DNA of 49,452 nucleotides from positions 1 to 49,452 of the forward strand of contig JAZOBE010000005.1 of NCBI GenBank assembly GCA_045595785.1, read 5' to 3'. The notes below the pieces were generated by a model. The model searched no databases. It was not told where the DNA came from and worked only from the letters and a program-made list of their open reading frames with translations. Origin of the DNA: SFLA01 sp045595785 (GTDB taxonomy: Bacteria; Bacillota; Clostridia; Oscillospirales; CAG-382). Both the position numbers and the translations under genes were made by a program. Below are positions 23,120 through 31,461 of this stretch, piece after piece (the stretch's first letter is position 1; each line of letters starts with the position of its first letter).

Positions 23120-24397
23120 TTAAATTTTCTCAAGAGCTTGCGCAATATCGTCAATCAGATCCTCCGTGCCCTCAATACCGCAAGAAAGACGGATAAGATC
23201 GGGAGTAACGCCGCAAGCAACCAGTTCTTCATCTGAAAGCTGACGGTGAGTTGTGCTTGCAGGATGGAGACAGCAGCTTCTTGCATCCGCCACATGTGTC
23301 TCAATAGCCGCAATCGTAAGAGCTTCCATGAACTTTTCGGCAGCTGTTTTTCCCCCTTTAACGCCAAAGCTTACGACACCGCAAGAACCGTTTGGCATAT
23401 ATTTCTGCGCAAGGACATAATCTTTATCGCCCTTAAGACCGCAGTATTTGACCCAGGTAATCTTTTCGTGTGAAGACAGATACTCGGCAACCGCCTGTGC
23501 GTTCTTACAATGCTGCTTCATACGCAGATGCAAGCTCTCAAGACCGAGATTTAATATAAAAGCAGATTGAGGAGACTGAGTAGCGCCAAGGTCACGCATA
23601 AGCTGTGCGGTAGCCTTTGTGATATATGCGCCTTCTATACCAAAGCGCTCCGTATAAGTAATACCGTGATAGCTTTCGTCGGGAGTGCAAAGCCCGGGAT
23701 ACTTATCTGCATACTTTGTCCAATCAAACTTGCCGCTGTCAACAATACAGCCACCGACTGCAGAACCGTGACCATCCATATATTTAGTAGTGGAATGGGT
23801 AACTATATCCGCACCCCACTCAAAGGGACGGCAGTTAACGGGCGTGGCAAAGGTATTATCAATAATAAGAGGACATCCGTGTGCATGAGCTGCTGAAGCA
23901 AACTTTTCAATATCAAGAACGGTAAGTGCGGGATTTGCAACAGTCTCGCCAAAAACAGCCTTTGTGTTGGGGCGGAAAGCCGCCTCAAGCTCCTCTTCGG
24001 TACAATCGGGAGAAATAAAGGTGAACTCAATGCCCATCTTGCGCATTGTTACGTTAAACAAATTGAAAGTTCCGCCGTAAATACTGGAGGAGGAAACAAC
24101 GTGATCACCGGACTGGGCAATATTAAAAATGGCAAAGAAAGATGCAGCCTGACCGGAAGAAGTCAGCATCGCTGCGGTACCGCCCTCAAGCTGACAAATT
24201 TTTGCAGCAACAGTATCGCAAGTAGGGTTTTGCAATCGGGAATAAAAATAACCGCTTGCCTCAAGGTCGAACAGCTTGCCCATATCGGGTCCGGTATTGT
24301 ATTTGAAGGTTGTGCTTTGAACGATAGGGATCTGTCTGGGCTCACCGTTTCCGGGAGTATATCCACCCTGTACACATTTGGTTTCGATGTTTGCCAT
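23120..24397 (-). CDS. metY: O-acetylhomoserine sulfhydrylase (PLP-dependent)
   Basis: Makes homocysteine directly from O-acetylhomoserine and sulfide. The 425-residue length and the insertions (PGLCTPDESYHGITYTERFG) distinguish it from the shorter cystathionine gamma-synthases. PLP features are TSSGQAA near residue 80, VANPALTVLDI, IIDNTFATP and the Schiff-base lysine Lys205 in THSTTKYMDGHG. GAGGTGA precedes the ATG. First gene of the metY-metA operon. The leader of about 35 nt is too short for a SAM-I riboswitch or a T-box. Confidence 0.94.
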   Translation of the reverse strand: MANIETKCVQGGYTPGNGEPRQIPIVQSTTFKYNTGPDMGKLFDLEASGYFYSRLQNPTCDTVAAKICQLEGGTAAMLTSSGQAASFFAIFNIAQSGDHVVSSSSIYGGTFNLFNVTMRKMGIEFTFISPDCTEEELEAAFRPNTKAVFGETVANPALTVLDIEKFASAAHAHGCPLIIDNTFATPVNCRPFEWGADIVTHSTTKYMDGHGSAVGGCIVDSGKFDWTKYADKYPGLCTPDESYHGITYTERFGIEGAYITKATAQLMRDLGATQSPQSAFILNLGLESLHLRMKQHCKNAQAVAEYLSSHEKITWVKYCGLKGDKDYVLAQKYMPNGSCGVVSFGVKGGKTAAEKFMEALTIAAIETHVADARSCCLHPASTTHRQLSDEELVACGVTPDLIRLSCGIEGTEDLIDDIAQALEKI

Positions 24398-24439
24398 ATA
24401 TAATCACCTCAAAAGAATAAATGCAACTGTGTAAGATAC

Positions 24440-24467
24440 AGTATATCACAATAAAAAGCAAAATAAA
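24440..24467 (-). promoter_or_regulatory. Likely promoter of metY-metA
   Basis: TATACT as -10 with a weak TTTATT 16 nt upstream, on the minus strand. Only the -10 is a good match. Confidence 0.4.
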
Positions 24468-24491
24468 AGAGTAAATAGATATTTTTTATAT

Positions 24492-24519
24492 AAAAAGATA
24501 AAAGGCTGCAAAAGCAGCC
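24492..24519 (-). terminator. Terminator of the DUF2971 gene
   Basis: GGCTGC/GCAGCC stem with a 4-nt loop, followed on the minus strand by TTTTATCTTTTT. Confidence 0.75.
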
Positions 24520-24527
24520 CATTTAAA

Positions 24528-25358
24528 TTATCTGTATCCGCTGGTGGATTCCTGAATACTTATATTCTTCAAATCGTATCCCAATACTTCAAGTGCCATT
24601 TCCAACTCATAATAGTTTTTTTGGTATTTGGGTCCCGTTATAATTGCCTTTATAGCAGTTGTGGGAAAAGCAAGGGGAACGCAAGTGTTTATCATATTCT
24701 TCTTGGCATACGCTTTTACTTTTTTTACCTGCCAACCCTGAGGAAGATTATTAACCTCATGAGGATATTCGTATATAATACGCTTTTCATTCTCACTGCG
24801 ATAATGGTGAGTTTTGAAATAAGCACCGGACTCGTAAATCTCCTTAATACGGCTCATGGTAGCGTCCATAAGTGCTCGTCTACTCACGCAACCCTCGTTA
24901 ACAAGAAATTCGTATATCTCAGGAATGATCTTTGCAATATCATCCTCATGAACGTATGAAATCGCGTGATATTCAAGACCGTCTGCATGAGAAACGGAAA
25001 TAAGCTGATTTTCATCAAAACCGATAGCAACACCATGACCGTCATCTGCGAAAGACACCCACTGGCTGACAGAATCCTGATTTTTACTAAAGCACGCAAC
25101 GTAATACGGATGAACTGCAAGAGGACGCTCGTAAAGCTGAATAGCCCCAGGCTGCCGCGCTATCTCAAACAAGCCGCCAAGACAACGGTTATGTTCTCCG
25201 TCATACTCCTCCAATAGGTTAAAAAACATATTATAAACGCCGGTCAACTCATTCAGATCGTTAAGATTACGTATATCGGTCATCCACAACTCTTTATCCC
25301 GAAGTATGGCAAGCGCCGCATTAACAGTGCAATAATAATAGACCAAATTATTGTTCAT
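24528..25358 (-). CDS. DUF2971 domain-containing protein
   Basis: A 276-residue cytosolic protein. LVYYYCTVNAALAILRDKEL, WMTDIRNLNDLNE, VACFSKNQDSVSQWVSFADD and GHGVAIGFDE match the DUF2971 pattern (a Tyr-Tyr-x-Ser-like start, FND-type motif, CFS..W..YA and G..IGF). The family has no firm function; members are often found beside mobile or defence genes, but nothing of that kind is next to this one. It has its own promoter and terminator, so it is monocistronic. AAGGAG precedes the ATG. Confidence 0.82.
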   Translation of the reverse strand: MNNNLVYYYCTVNAALAILRDKELWMTDIRNLNDLNELTGVYNMFFNLLEEYDGEHNRCLGGLFEIARQPGAIQLYERPLAVHPYYVACFSKNQDSVSQWVSFADDGHGVAIGFDENQLISVSHADGLEYHAISYVHEDDIAKIIPEIYEFLVNEGCVSRRALMDATMSRIKEIYESGAYFKTHHYRSENEKRIIYEYPHEVNNLPQGWQVKKVKAYAKKNMINTCVPLAFPTTAIKAIITGPKYQKNYYELEMALEVLGYDLKNISIQESTSGYR

Positions 25359-25388
25359 ACTACATCTCCTTCGGCATTGATATATTAT

Positions 25389-25417
25389 ATTATACCATAT
25401 AATGTCCGTTTTTTCAA
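25389..25417 (-). promoter_or_regulatory. Promoter of the DUF2971 gene
   Basis: TTGAAA, 17 nt, TATAAT on the minus strand, about 30 nt before the ATG. Confidence 0.65.
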
Positions 25418-25425
25418 GCGGAAAG

Positions 25426-25878
25426 TTATTTCAGCAAAGCATTAAGAAGTCCTTCACAGCCGTCATAAATATCCTTGTACGCTATATCAAACCTATCTGT
25501 ATACCATGGATCGGCAACGTCTCCACGGCGGGAAGTATAATCCATTAGCTTTCTTATCTTACCCTGCTTATCGCCTTTTAATATGAAGTTCATATTGCGA
25601 ATGTTAGAGGAATCCATACCGATAAAAAGATCATAATTATCATAGTCTTCCCACTTCAACTGCACCGCACGCTTTCCATCACAATGTATTCCGTGCGATG
25701 CAAGTTCTTTTTTGGCAGGGGGATAAACGGAATTTCCTACCTCTTCCCTACTTGTTGCGCAAGAAGAAATAAAGAACTCTTTTTCAAGTCCCTTTTTCTT
25801 CACCATATCCTTAAAAACAAATTCCGCCATTGGTGAACGGCAAATGTTTCCCAGACAAACGAACATTATTCTTTTCAT
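25426..25878 (-). CDS. Low-molecular-weight protein-tyrosine phosphatase
   Basis: A 150-residue enzyme with the P-loop VCLGNICRSPMAEF at residues 6-19 (C-x5-R-S) and the late general-acid motif VADPWYTD (Asp-Pro-Trp-Tyr). It hydrolyses phosphotyrosine, or in some relatives phosphoarginine. The residue after the catalytic Cys and the lack of the arginine-phosphatase Thr point to tyrosine-type activity, with low certainty. It overlaps the upstream TIGR04076 gene by 4 nt (ATGA). Confidence 0.9.
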   Translation of the reverse strand: MKRIMFVCLGNICRSPMAEFVFKDMVKKKGLEKEFFISSCATSREEVGNSVYPPAKKELASHGIHCDGKRAVQLKWEDYDNYDLFIGMDSSNIRNMNFILKGDKQGKIRKLMDYTSRRGDVADPWYTDRFDIAYKDIYDGCEGLLNALLK

Positions 25879-26198
25879 ACGTCTTTTTCCTTATACAATT
25901 CAAGATAAAAGCTGACAGGTCTGAATCCGTCATTACAAGAAACCATTGCGGAATATGGATCCTTCATCCATCCATCAAAAAAGTTTCCCTCTCCTTGAGA
26001 CAAAGCGTGAGCAAACGGATATAAAGACTCCCAGGCGCTGTCACACATGCCGTCAGGTTTAGAAGTGCCGTCATAAACAAATACCTTTCCCAGTATCATA
26101 TCACAAGCGTGCTCTATCTGATTCTCATACTTAAAAGAAAGATCGTCATAACTCGCCATTCGCATAACGGTTATTTTAACTTTTTGCATAACACTCAT
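25875..26198 (-). CDS. TIGR04076-family protein
   Basis: A 107-residue protein. The pattern VKITVMRMASYDDL, a Cys in IEHACDM, GKVFVYDG, GMCDSAWESLYPFAHAL and CNDGFRPVSF with Arg-Pro-Val matches the small TIGR04076 family of unknown function. The conserved Cys residues suggest metal or thiol chemistry. I chose ATG 26198; ATG 26189 is equally possible, and upstream in-frame codons up to 26255 overlap the promoter. It is translationally coupled to the phosphatase, so the two may act together. Confidence 0.75.
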   Translation of the reverse strand: MSVMQKVKITVMRMASYDDLSFKYENQIEHACDMILGKVFVYDGTSKPDGMCDSAWESLYPFAHALSQGEGNFFDGWMKDPYSAMVSCNDGFRPVSFYLELYKEKDV

Positions 26199-26217
26199 TC
26201 CGTTTCCATTTTTTATA

Positions 26218-26246
26218 ATAATAACACAACCTAAAGATAATATCAA
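26218..26246 (-). promoter_or_regulatory. Possible promoter of the TIGR04076/phosphatase unit
   Basis: TTGATA, 17 nt, TATTAT on the minus strand, giving a very short leader before ATG 26198. Confidence 0.4.
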
Positions 26247-26302
26247 CAAAAACAAAAAGACAAGAACAAATATTTTTGGATGTTAAATTTTTGTAACCCG
26301 TG

Positions 26303-26331
26303 TTGACTTTCTCGGTTTTGACATATATAAT
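26303..26331 (+). promoter_or_regulatory. Sigma-A promoter of the DUF1538/PII operon
   Basis: TTGACT, 17 nt, TATAAT, about 40 nt before the first possible start codon. Confidence 0.75.
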
Positions 26332-26370
26332 TAATATGTAAAATAATTAACGGCAAAGGCGGTGGAAATA

Positions 26371-27900
26371 TTGAATCTTAAGTTAAAAGAGAAAATAAAA
26401 GAATCTCTTTCCGCCGTGTTGCCTATAACCGGTATAGTACTTGCACTTACAGTTTTTTTAATACCGCTTGAGATTGGTACAATGGCTATGTTCTTTGTCG
26501 GCGCAGTAATGCTTATTTTAGGAATGGGTATGTTCCAGTTGGGCGCAGAGACTGCTATGTCCCCTCTCGGTGAGGGTATCGGCGCGGCTCTTACAAAAAC
26601 AAACAAAGTCATTATCGCTGCGCTCATTAGCTTTGTTATGGGTGTTCTTATCACCATTGCGGAGCCTGATTTGCAAATACTGTCCGAGCAAGTTCCTTCT
26701 ATTCCCAACAGCACTATAATATTTACGGTTGCTTTTGGCGTAGGTCTCTTCCTTGCACTTGCTGTATTGCGTATAATACATAAAATCGACCTTTCCAAAC
26801 TGCTTATAATCCTGTATACAATTTTACTTGTATTCTCTTTTTTTGTTCCAAAGGAATTTCTTGCGGTGGCGTTTGACTCCGGAGGAGTTACTACCGGTCC
26901 TATAACCGTTCCTTTTATTATGGCATTGGGACTCGGTCTTTCTTCCATGAGAGGTGACAAATCCGCTTCAAGTGACAGCTTCGGTCTTGTTGCACTTTCA
27001 AGTATTGGTCCCATTCTTGCTGTTATGATACTAGGATTTTTCTATAAGCCTGACGGAGCCAACATTTCAGAGACAGTAATACCCGAAGTATCAACTATGC
27101 AGGACGTTGCCAAAGCCTTTGCTTTTGAGCTTCCTCATTATGCAAAAGAAGTTCTCATTTCGATGCTTCCCATTGTTGCCGTATATGCAGTATTTCAGTT
27201 GTTCGGAAAAAGGTATCCCAGAAGACAGCAATTACGTGTAATTATCGGTTTTATTTACACTTATCTCGGACTGGTTCTTTTCCTATGCGGTGTTAACGTG
27301 GGATTTGCTCCTGTGGGCAGCTTACTTGGAAAAGAATTGTCTGCCGGATTTATAAAATGGCTTCTTATCCCTATTGGTATGCTTATCGGTTATTTTATCG
27401 TTAAAGCAGAGCCTGCTATTCAGATTCTTAACCGTCAGGTACAAACTGTTACCAATGGTGCCATTTCCGCAAAGGCAATGAACCGCGCGCTTTCTATCGG
27501 CGTTGCGGTAAGTATCGGTCTTTCTGTTCTTCGTATTCTTACCGGAATTCCCATACAGTACATCGTAATTCCCGGATACGTCATCGCTTTGGTAATGTCA
27601 GTGTTCGTACCTAAGATCTTTGTCGGTATTGCATTTGACTCCGGTGGAGTTGCAAGCGGACCTATGACATCCACCTTCCTACTGCCTCTGTGCATCGGAT
27701 GCTGTCAGGCTCTTGGTGGAAATATTATGACTGATGCATTCGGTGTAGTTGCTTTAGTTGCGCTCTCACCTCTTATCACTATTCAAATGATGGGCGTAGC
27801 ATACCGAATTAAGCTTAATAAGCAACACAAGGCTGTTTCCAATGAATACGCAGTTCCCGATAATTGCGATATGATCATCGAGATCGAGGAGGAATTTTAA
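26371..27900 (+). CDS. DUF1538 multi-spanning membrane protein
   Basis: A 509-residue, very hydrophobic protein with about 12 predicted membrane segments in two homologous halves. Each half carries the same signature: VAFDSGGVTTGPITVPFIMA near residue 175 and IAFDSGGVASGPMTSTFLLP near 420. This internal repeat with GG-x-x-(T/S)GP is the DUF1538 hallmark and resembles an inverted-repeat transporter; the transported substrate is unknown. I start at TTG 26371, because AAAGGCGGTGG lies 5-6 nt before it. A GTG at 26362 would overlap the ribosome site. The PII-like gene follows 1 nt after the stop (TAATATG), which suggests PII control of this transporter. Confidence 0.85.
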   Translation: MNLKLKEKIKESLSAVLPITGIVLALTVFLIPLEIGTMAMFFVGAVMLILGMGMFQLGAETAMSPLGEGIGAALTKTNKVIIAALISFVMGVLITIAEPDLQILSEQVPSIPNSTIIFTVAFGVGLFLALAVLRIIHKIDLSKLLIILYTILLVFSFFVPKEFLAVAFDSGGVTTGPITVPFIMALGLGLSSMRGDKSASSDSFGLVALSSIGPILAVMILGFFYKPDGANISETVIPEVSTMQDVAKAFAFELPHYAKEVLISMLPIVAVYAVFQLFGKRYPRRQQLRVIIGFIYTYLGLVLFLCGVNVGFAPVGSLLGKELSAGFIKWLLIPIGMLIGYFIVKAEPAIQILNRQVQTVTNGAISAKAMNRALSIGVAVSIGLSVLRILTGIPIQYIVIPGYVIALVMSVFVPKIFVGIAFDSGGVASGPMTSTFLLPLCIGCCQALGGNIMTDAFGVVALVALSPLITIQMMGVAYRIKLNKQHKAVSNEYAVPDNCDMIIEIEEEF

Positions 27901-27901
27901 T

Positions 27902-28597
27902 ATGAGTTCCAACAAAAGAAACGATTCATTGAGAATACCCATACTGATAACATCCCCTAAAAAAGCCGATAAAGCCGCAGAGATTTGCCGTGAAAGAAGC
28001 ATTTCGACGGTATATCGCATAAATGCGGTGGGAACTGCTCCCAATGATATGATCGATATTCTCGGTTTGGGAAGCCCTGACAAGGCTATTATTGTTACAG
28101 CACTTACAAAAGACTCGGCCGAGGAACTGCTTAAAACCTTTAAAAAGCAATTAAAGCTCGGTGCGATAGACAGCGGTATTGCGTTTACTCTTCCGCTAAG
28201 CGGTGCAAGCGCTTTGCTACTCCATATTATGGATAAACAATATGCTTCTGTTCAGGTTAAAAACACGGAAAGAAAGGATGATAATCACATGGCAACAACA
28301 CACTCTCTCATAGTGGCTACAGTCAACCAAGGCTTCAGCCAGGAGGTTATGGATGCTGCCCGCACAGCAGGCGCAGGCGGAGGAACTGTGGTTCATTCAC
28401 ACCGTGTCGGTAACGAGCATGAAGCAAGTCTTTGGGGACTTAGCTTCCAGGAAGAAAAAGATATGGTCATCATTGTTGCAGACAACCAGAACAAGCTGAG
28501 TATTATGAACGCCATAAGCGAAAAATGCGGTATGAACAGCGAAGCGAAGGGTATGGTCATTTCCATGCCTATCGATACCGTAATCGGCTTGGATTAA
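27902..28597 (+). CDS. Tandem PII-like (GlnB-fold) signalling protein
   Basis: A 231-residue protein with two GlnB-like domains. Domain one (residues about 5-112) has RIPILITSPKKADKAAEICR and AIIVTALTKDSAEELL. Domain two (about 122-231) has HSLIVATVNQGFSQEVMDAA, then AGGGTVVHSHRVG at the T-loop start and KDMVIIVADNQ. PII proteins normally have about 112 residues and form trimers, so a fused pair would need a different assembly. Domain two keeps the loop glycines better than domain one. Co-translated with DUF1538, the likely partner. No ammonium transporter or glutamine synthetase genes are nearby. Confidence 0.8.
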   Translation: MSSNKRNDSLRIPILITSPKKADKAAEICRERSISTVYRINAVGTAPNDMIDILGLGSPDKAIIVTALTKDSAEELLKTFKKQLKLGAIDSGIAFTLPLSGASALLLHIMDKQYASVQVKNTERKDDNHMATTHSLIVATVNQGFSQEVMDAARTAGAGGGTVVHSHRVGNEHEASLWGLSFQEEKDMVIIVADNQNKLSIMNAISEKCGMNSEAKGMVISMPIDTVIGLD

Positions 28598-28618
28598 TCA
28601 ATAATAACCAAAACAAAA

Positions 28619-28658
28619 AATCGTCCTGTTCTCGCATAAACAGGACGATTTCTTTTAT
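28619..28658. terminator. Bidirectional terminator between the PII and feo operons
   Basis: 11-bp stem AATCGTCCTGT/ACAGGACGATT with a 10-nt loop and T-rich tail. It overlaps the last codon of the Cys-rich gene on the other strand. Confidence 0.8.
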
Positions 28659-28834
28659 TTGCTTTTCTCGCTTCCGCTGCAACAACTGCAGGAACCTGAG
28701 CAGTTTTGCTGTGACGGACAGCATCCGTCGGGACAGCCGATACACTTTTTACCCTTTTTCTTTGAACGGATAATATACCAAGCCGCCAGACAGACTATAA
28801 GGAGAATAACACCAATAGCAATATAGTTTTCCAT
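28655..28834 (-). CDS. FeoB-associated Cys-rich membrane protein
   Basis: A 59-residue product starting MENYIAIGVILLIVCLAAWY, a single membrane helix, then a basic stretch (RSKKKGKK). The tail has nine Cys (CIGCPDGCC, then C-x3-C-x-CC after SQQN). This layout matches the short Cys-rich proteins regularly found after feoB in Firmicutes, which may bind iron or help FeoB. The start follows the feoB stop by 1 nt (TAATATG), so translation is coupled. Confidence 0.85.
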   Translation of the reverse strand: MENYIAIGVILLIVCLAAWYIIRSKKKGKKCIGCPDGCCPSQQNCSGSCSCCSGSEKSK

Positions 28835-28835
28835 A

Positions 28836-31133
28836 TTATTTTGCGCTTAAAGCATATTCCTTCTTGATGTTTGCATTAGTCTTTATTATAAGCGCTACGA
28901 CTATTGAAACAAACAGGGCTATGAACAGCCAGCCAACGATAGGCATCCAAATAGAACCAAAGGAACCGTCGGTAAAGAGAGTTCCGAAGAAGAACACCAG
29001 GAAACCAACAGAATAGCCAACAGCAAACTGAAGTCCGATACCGCTCCAAAGCCATTTTCTGCTCTTGATCTCGGAGTTCATTGCGCCGATAGCCGCGAAA
29101 CAAGGAGGAGTGAAAAGATTGAACATAAGGTATGCGAGAGCCGCAACCTTAGTTATAGCCATAATACCTGCAACCTCTGCACCTGCACCTTCCATAAGAG
29201 CCAATTCCTCAGTATCTATAAGGTTTTCAAGGCCAACAAAGCATACTGCCAATGTTCCGACAACGTTTTCTTTTGCAATAAAACCGGTAATAGCAGCAGC
29301 AGCCAACTGCCAAGCAACAACGCCAACGATAGGAGCGAAAAGATATGCAAAGGGAGTCGCAATAGTTGCAAGAATAGAATCACTTGCGTCTTTAACGGGA
29401 GCAAAGTTCCAGCCGAAGGATTGCATAAGCTGAACGACAAAGTTACAAACAAGTATAATCGTACCTGCTTTTACTATATAAGACCAACCGCGCTGACACA
29501 TGGACACGAACGCTCTCCAAACAGAGGGGGCCTTATATTCTGGCAGCTCCATAATGAAGAAAGACTTTCTGTGCTTATATCCGGTAAGCTTATTGATAAG
29601 AAGTGCACAGAGGAAAATAATGATGATACCTGCGAAGTACATAAGTGTACCTACCCAAGTGGATTCACCAAAGAATGCACCTGCAAAAAGTGCGATAACG
29701 GGGAGCTTTGCGCCGCAAGGCATAAAAGGTGCAAGCATCGCGGTAGCTCTTCGCTCACGCTCGTTACGGATAGTACGGCAAGCCATTACACCGGGGATAG
29801 CACAACCGGTACCGATAACGAAAGGAATTACGGATTTACCGGAAAGACCTACCTTTTTGAAGATAGGGTCAAGCACAACGCTTACGCGTGCCATATAACC
29901 GCAGTCTTCAAGAAGCGCTATGAGGAAGTACATTACCATTACCAAAGGCAAAAAGCCGACAACAGCGCCTACGCCTCCAATAATACCGTCAACAAGAATT
30001 GAGGTGAGAAGAGGATTTGCGTTTTCAAGGAGACCGCCAACCCATTCACCAAACATTTCGATATACGTTACAAGGCCGGGTATCTCAACGTCGTTACCGT
30101 TGAATACGGAAACAACCTTCTCACCCTCAACAGTGATAGAAAGCTCATCCTCTTCAAAGGTATATTCGCCCGCTTTAGAGGTATCTCCCGAGGTAAGAAC
30201 AAGTAAGCCGTCCTCGGAAAATTCAAGTGTAGTGCTTTCTGAAACCCATTTGCCCACAAGACCTGCATCGTCTGCATCAGTGTCAGGGTCATCTTGCTTA
30301 AAGAGCTCAAATTCTTCGGAATTGTATGTAATAGAAATGGAATCGTCTTTTTCAAAAACGTAACCTTCTGCGATCCAAGGACCTACCCATGCCTGAGAGA
30401 TCTGGAATACAAGGAACATAACAACGGCAAAAATGGGAATTCCGCCCCACCAGCTGGTAAGAACGAAATCTATCTTGTCCTGGAAATTCTTGTCCTTAGT
30501 GAGAATCTTACGCTTTTCAACCTTGGAAACCAGCTTATTTACGTATTCAAAACGCTTTCTGTCTCCTGCTTCAACGCTCTTTTTATCACTGAGATCAACT
30601 CCGGTCTGAATAAAAGGCGCCTTCTGTTCCTTACCTTTTATGCTTTCAGCGGCTTTAACAACCTCTGCAAGCCCATTGTTTCCGCCAGTTGTAGATACCG
30701 TCAGAATAACGGGACAGCCCAGCTCTTTGGACAGTGCATCTGCATCTATCTTAGTTTCCTTTTTTTCGTTGATATCTCTCTTATTAAGAGCAACAACAAC
30801 GGGAACCCCAAGCTCGAGAAGCTGTGTGGTAAAGAACAAGCTGCGGCTAAGATTGGTAGCGTCAACTATATTGACGATAACATCAGGCTTTTCGTTCTTA
30901 ACGTATGCGCTGGTTATACTTTCTTCTGAAGTGAAGGGCGACATAGAATACGCGCCGGGGAGGTCTACCGCAATAAGCTCCTCATCACTATTACAAAAGC
31001 TCTTTTTAATGGGGCTTTCTTTTTTGTCTACAGTGACACCGGCCCAGTTGCCAACACGCTCGTTTCTGCCGGTAAGGGCATTGTACATAGTGGTCTTACC
31101 ACTGTTGGGATTGCCCGCAAATGCAATTCTCAT
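28836..31133 (-). CDS. feoB: Ferrous iron transport protein B, with an extra domain in its first membrane loop
   Basis: Fe(II) importer of 765 residues. The N-terminal G domain has G1 AGNPNSGKTT (residues 6-15), G2/G3 with WAGVTVDKKE and DLPGAYS, and G4 NKRD. The membrane part starts near residue 228, with Gate segments VDGIIGGVGAVVGFLPLV, GTGCAIPGVMACRT and FMPCGAKLPV. Unusual is an insertion at residues about 258-350 (30084-30362) between the first helix and VDGIIGG. It is acidic and beta-rich (GLVGKWVSES, TTLEFSEDGLLVL, ELSITVEGE), like small lipocalin-type modules of exported Firmicutes proteins. It should face outside. TAGGAGGA precedes the ATG. Confidence 0.95.
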   Translation of the reverse strand: MRIAFAGNPNSGKTTMYNALTGRNERVGNWAGVTVDKKESPIKKSFCNSDEELIAVDLPGAYSMSPFTSEESITSAYVKNEKPDVIVNIVDATNLSRSLFFTTQLLELGVPVVVALNKRDINEKKETKIDADALSKELGCPVILTVSTTGGNNGLAEVVKAAESIKGKEQKAPFIQTGVDLSDKKSVEAGDRKRFEYVNKLVSKVEKRKILTKDKNFQDKIDFVLTSWWGGIPIFAVVMFLVFQISQAWVGPWIAEGYVFEKDDSISITYNSEEFELFKQDDPDTDADDAGLVGKWVSESTTLEFSEDGLLVLTSGDTSKAGEYTFEEDELSITVEGEKVVSVFNGNDVEIPGLVTYIEMFGEWVGGLLENANPLLTSILVDGIIGGVGAVVGFLPLVMVMYFLIALLEDCGYMARVSVVLDPIFKKVGLSGKSVIPFVIGTGCAIPGVMACRTIRNERERRATAMLAPFMPCGAKLPVIALFAGAFFGESTWVGTLMYFAGIIIIFLCALLINKLTGYKHRKSFFIMELPEYKAPSVWRAFVSMCQRGWSYIVKAGTIILVCNFVVQLMQSFGWNFAPVKDASDSILATIATPFAYLFAPIVGVVAWQLAAAAITGFIAKENVVGTLAVCFVGLENLIDTEELALMEGAGAEVAGIMAITKVAALAYLMFNLFTPPCFAAIGAMNSEIKSRKWLWSGIGLQFAVGYSVGFLVFFFGTLFTDGSFGSIWMPIVGWLFIALFVSIVVALIIKTNANIKKEYALSAK

Positions 31134-31170
31134 TTTCTTCCTCCTAAATAAACAAGGTTTGCAAACCGAG

Positions 31171-31184
31171 TTAGCAGCGACTAA
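31171..31184. promoter_or_regulatory. TTAG-N6-CTAA site between feoA and feoB
   Basis: TTAGCAGCGACTAA on the plus strand; same half-sites and spacing as the site at the feoA promoter (31462-31475). It may also simply be an RNA hairpin in the intergenic leader. Confidence 0.4.
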
Positions 31185-31225
31185 CCGCAGGGCTAAAGAA
31201 AACAGCCCGAAGGCTCTTCCCTTTA

Positions 31226-31438
31226 TTAAATAATAATAGCTTCAGCAAGCTGATTGTCGATACTATATCTGCCGTCCTTTATAGAAACTACGCAAGTACC
31301 TCTGCGGCGAGAAACCACCGTAATAGCTTCACCGCTGTAGCAACCCAAGGAAAACAGAAAGGAGTTAAGCTCCTCATCATTAGTTTCAATGCTGCGAATT
31401 ATATATTCTTTTCCCTCTTCAGCATGTGTTAAATTCAT
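31226..31438 (-). CDS. feoA: Ferrous iron transport protein A
   Basis: A 70-residue SH3-like protein that works with FeoB on the cytosolic side. It shows AEEGKEYIIRSIE at the N-terminus, the conserved FLFSLGCYSGEAITVVSRRR core and a C-terminal strand RYSIDNQLAEAI. ATG 31438 has AAGGTAGG upstream; an in-frame codon 30 nt further up lies inside the operator region. It is followed after 92 nt by feoB, with several small hairpins between that may tune the relative output of the two genes. Confidence 0.88.
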   Translation of the reverse strand: MNLTHAEEGKEYIIRSIETNDEELNSFLFSLGCYSGEAITVVSRRRGTCVVSIKDGRYSIDNQLAEAIII

Positions 31439-31461
31439 ATGCAACCTACCTTGTTCTGTTA

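Noticed and set aside
24398..24470. Possible SAM riboswitch or T-box before metY-metA
   Set aside because: The leader between the likely -10 and the ATG is only about 40 nt and has no aptamer-like stems.
26331..27014. 227-codon open frame on the minus strand opposite the DUF1538 gene
   Set aside because: It mirrors the codon periodicity of the plus-strand gene, overlaps its promoter and has no ribosome site or coherent domain.
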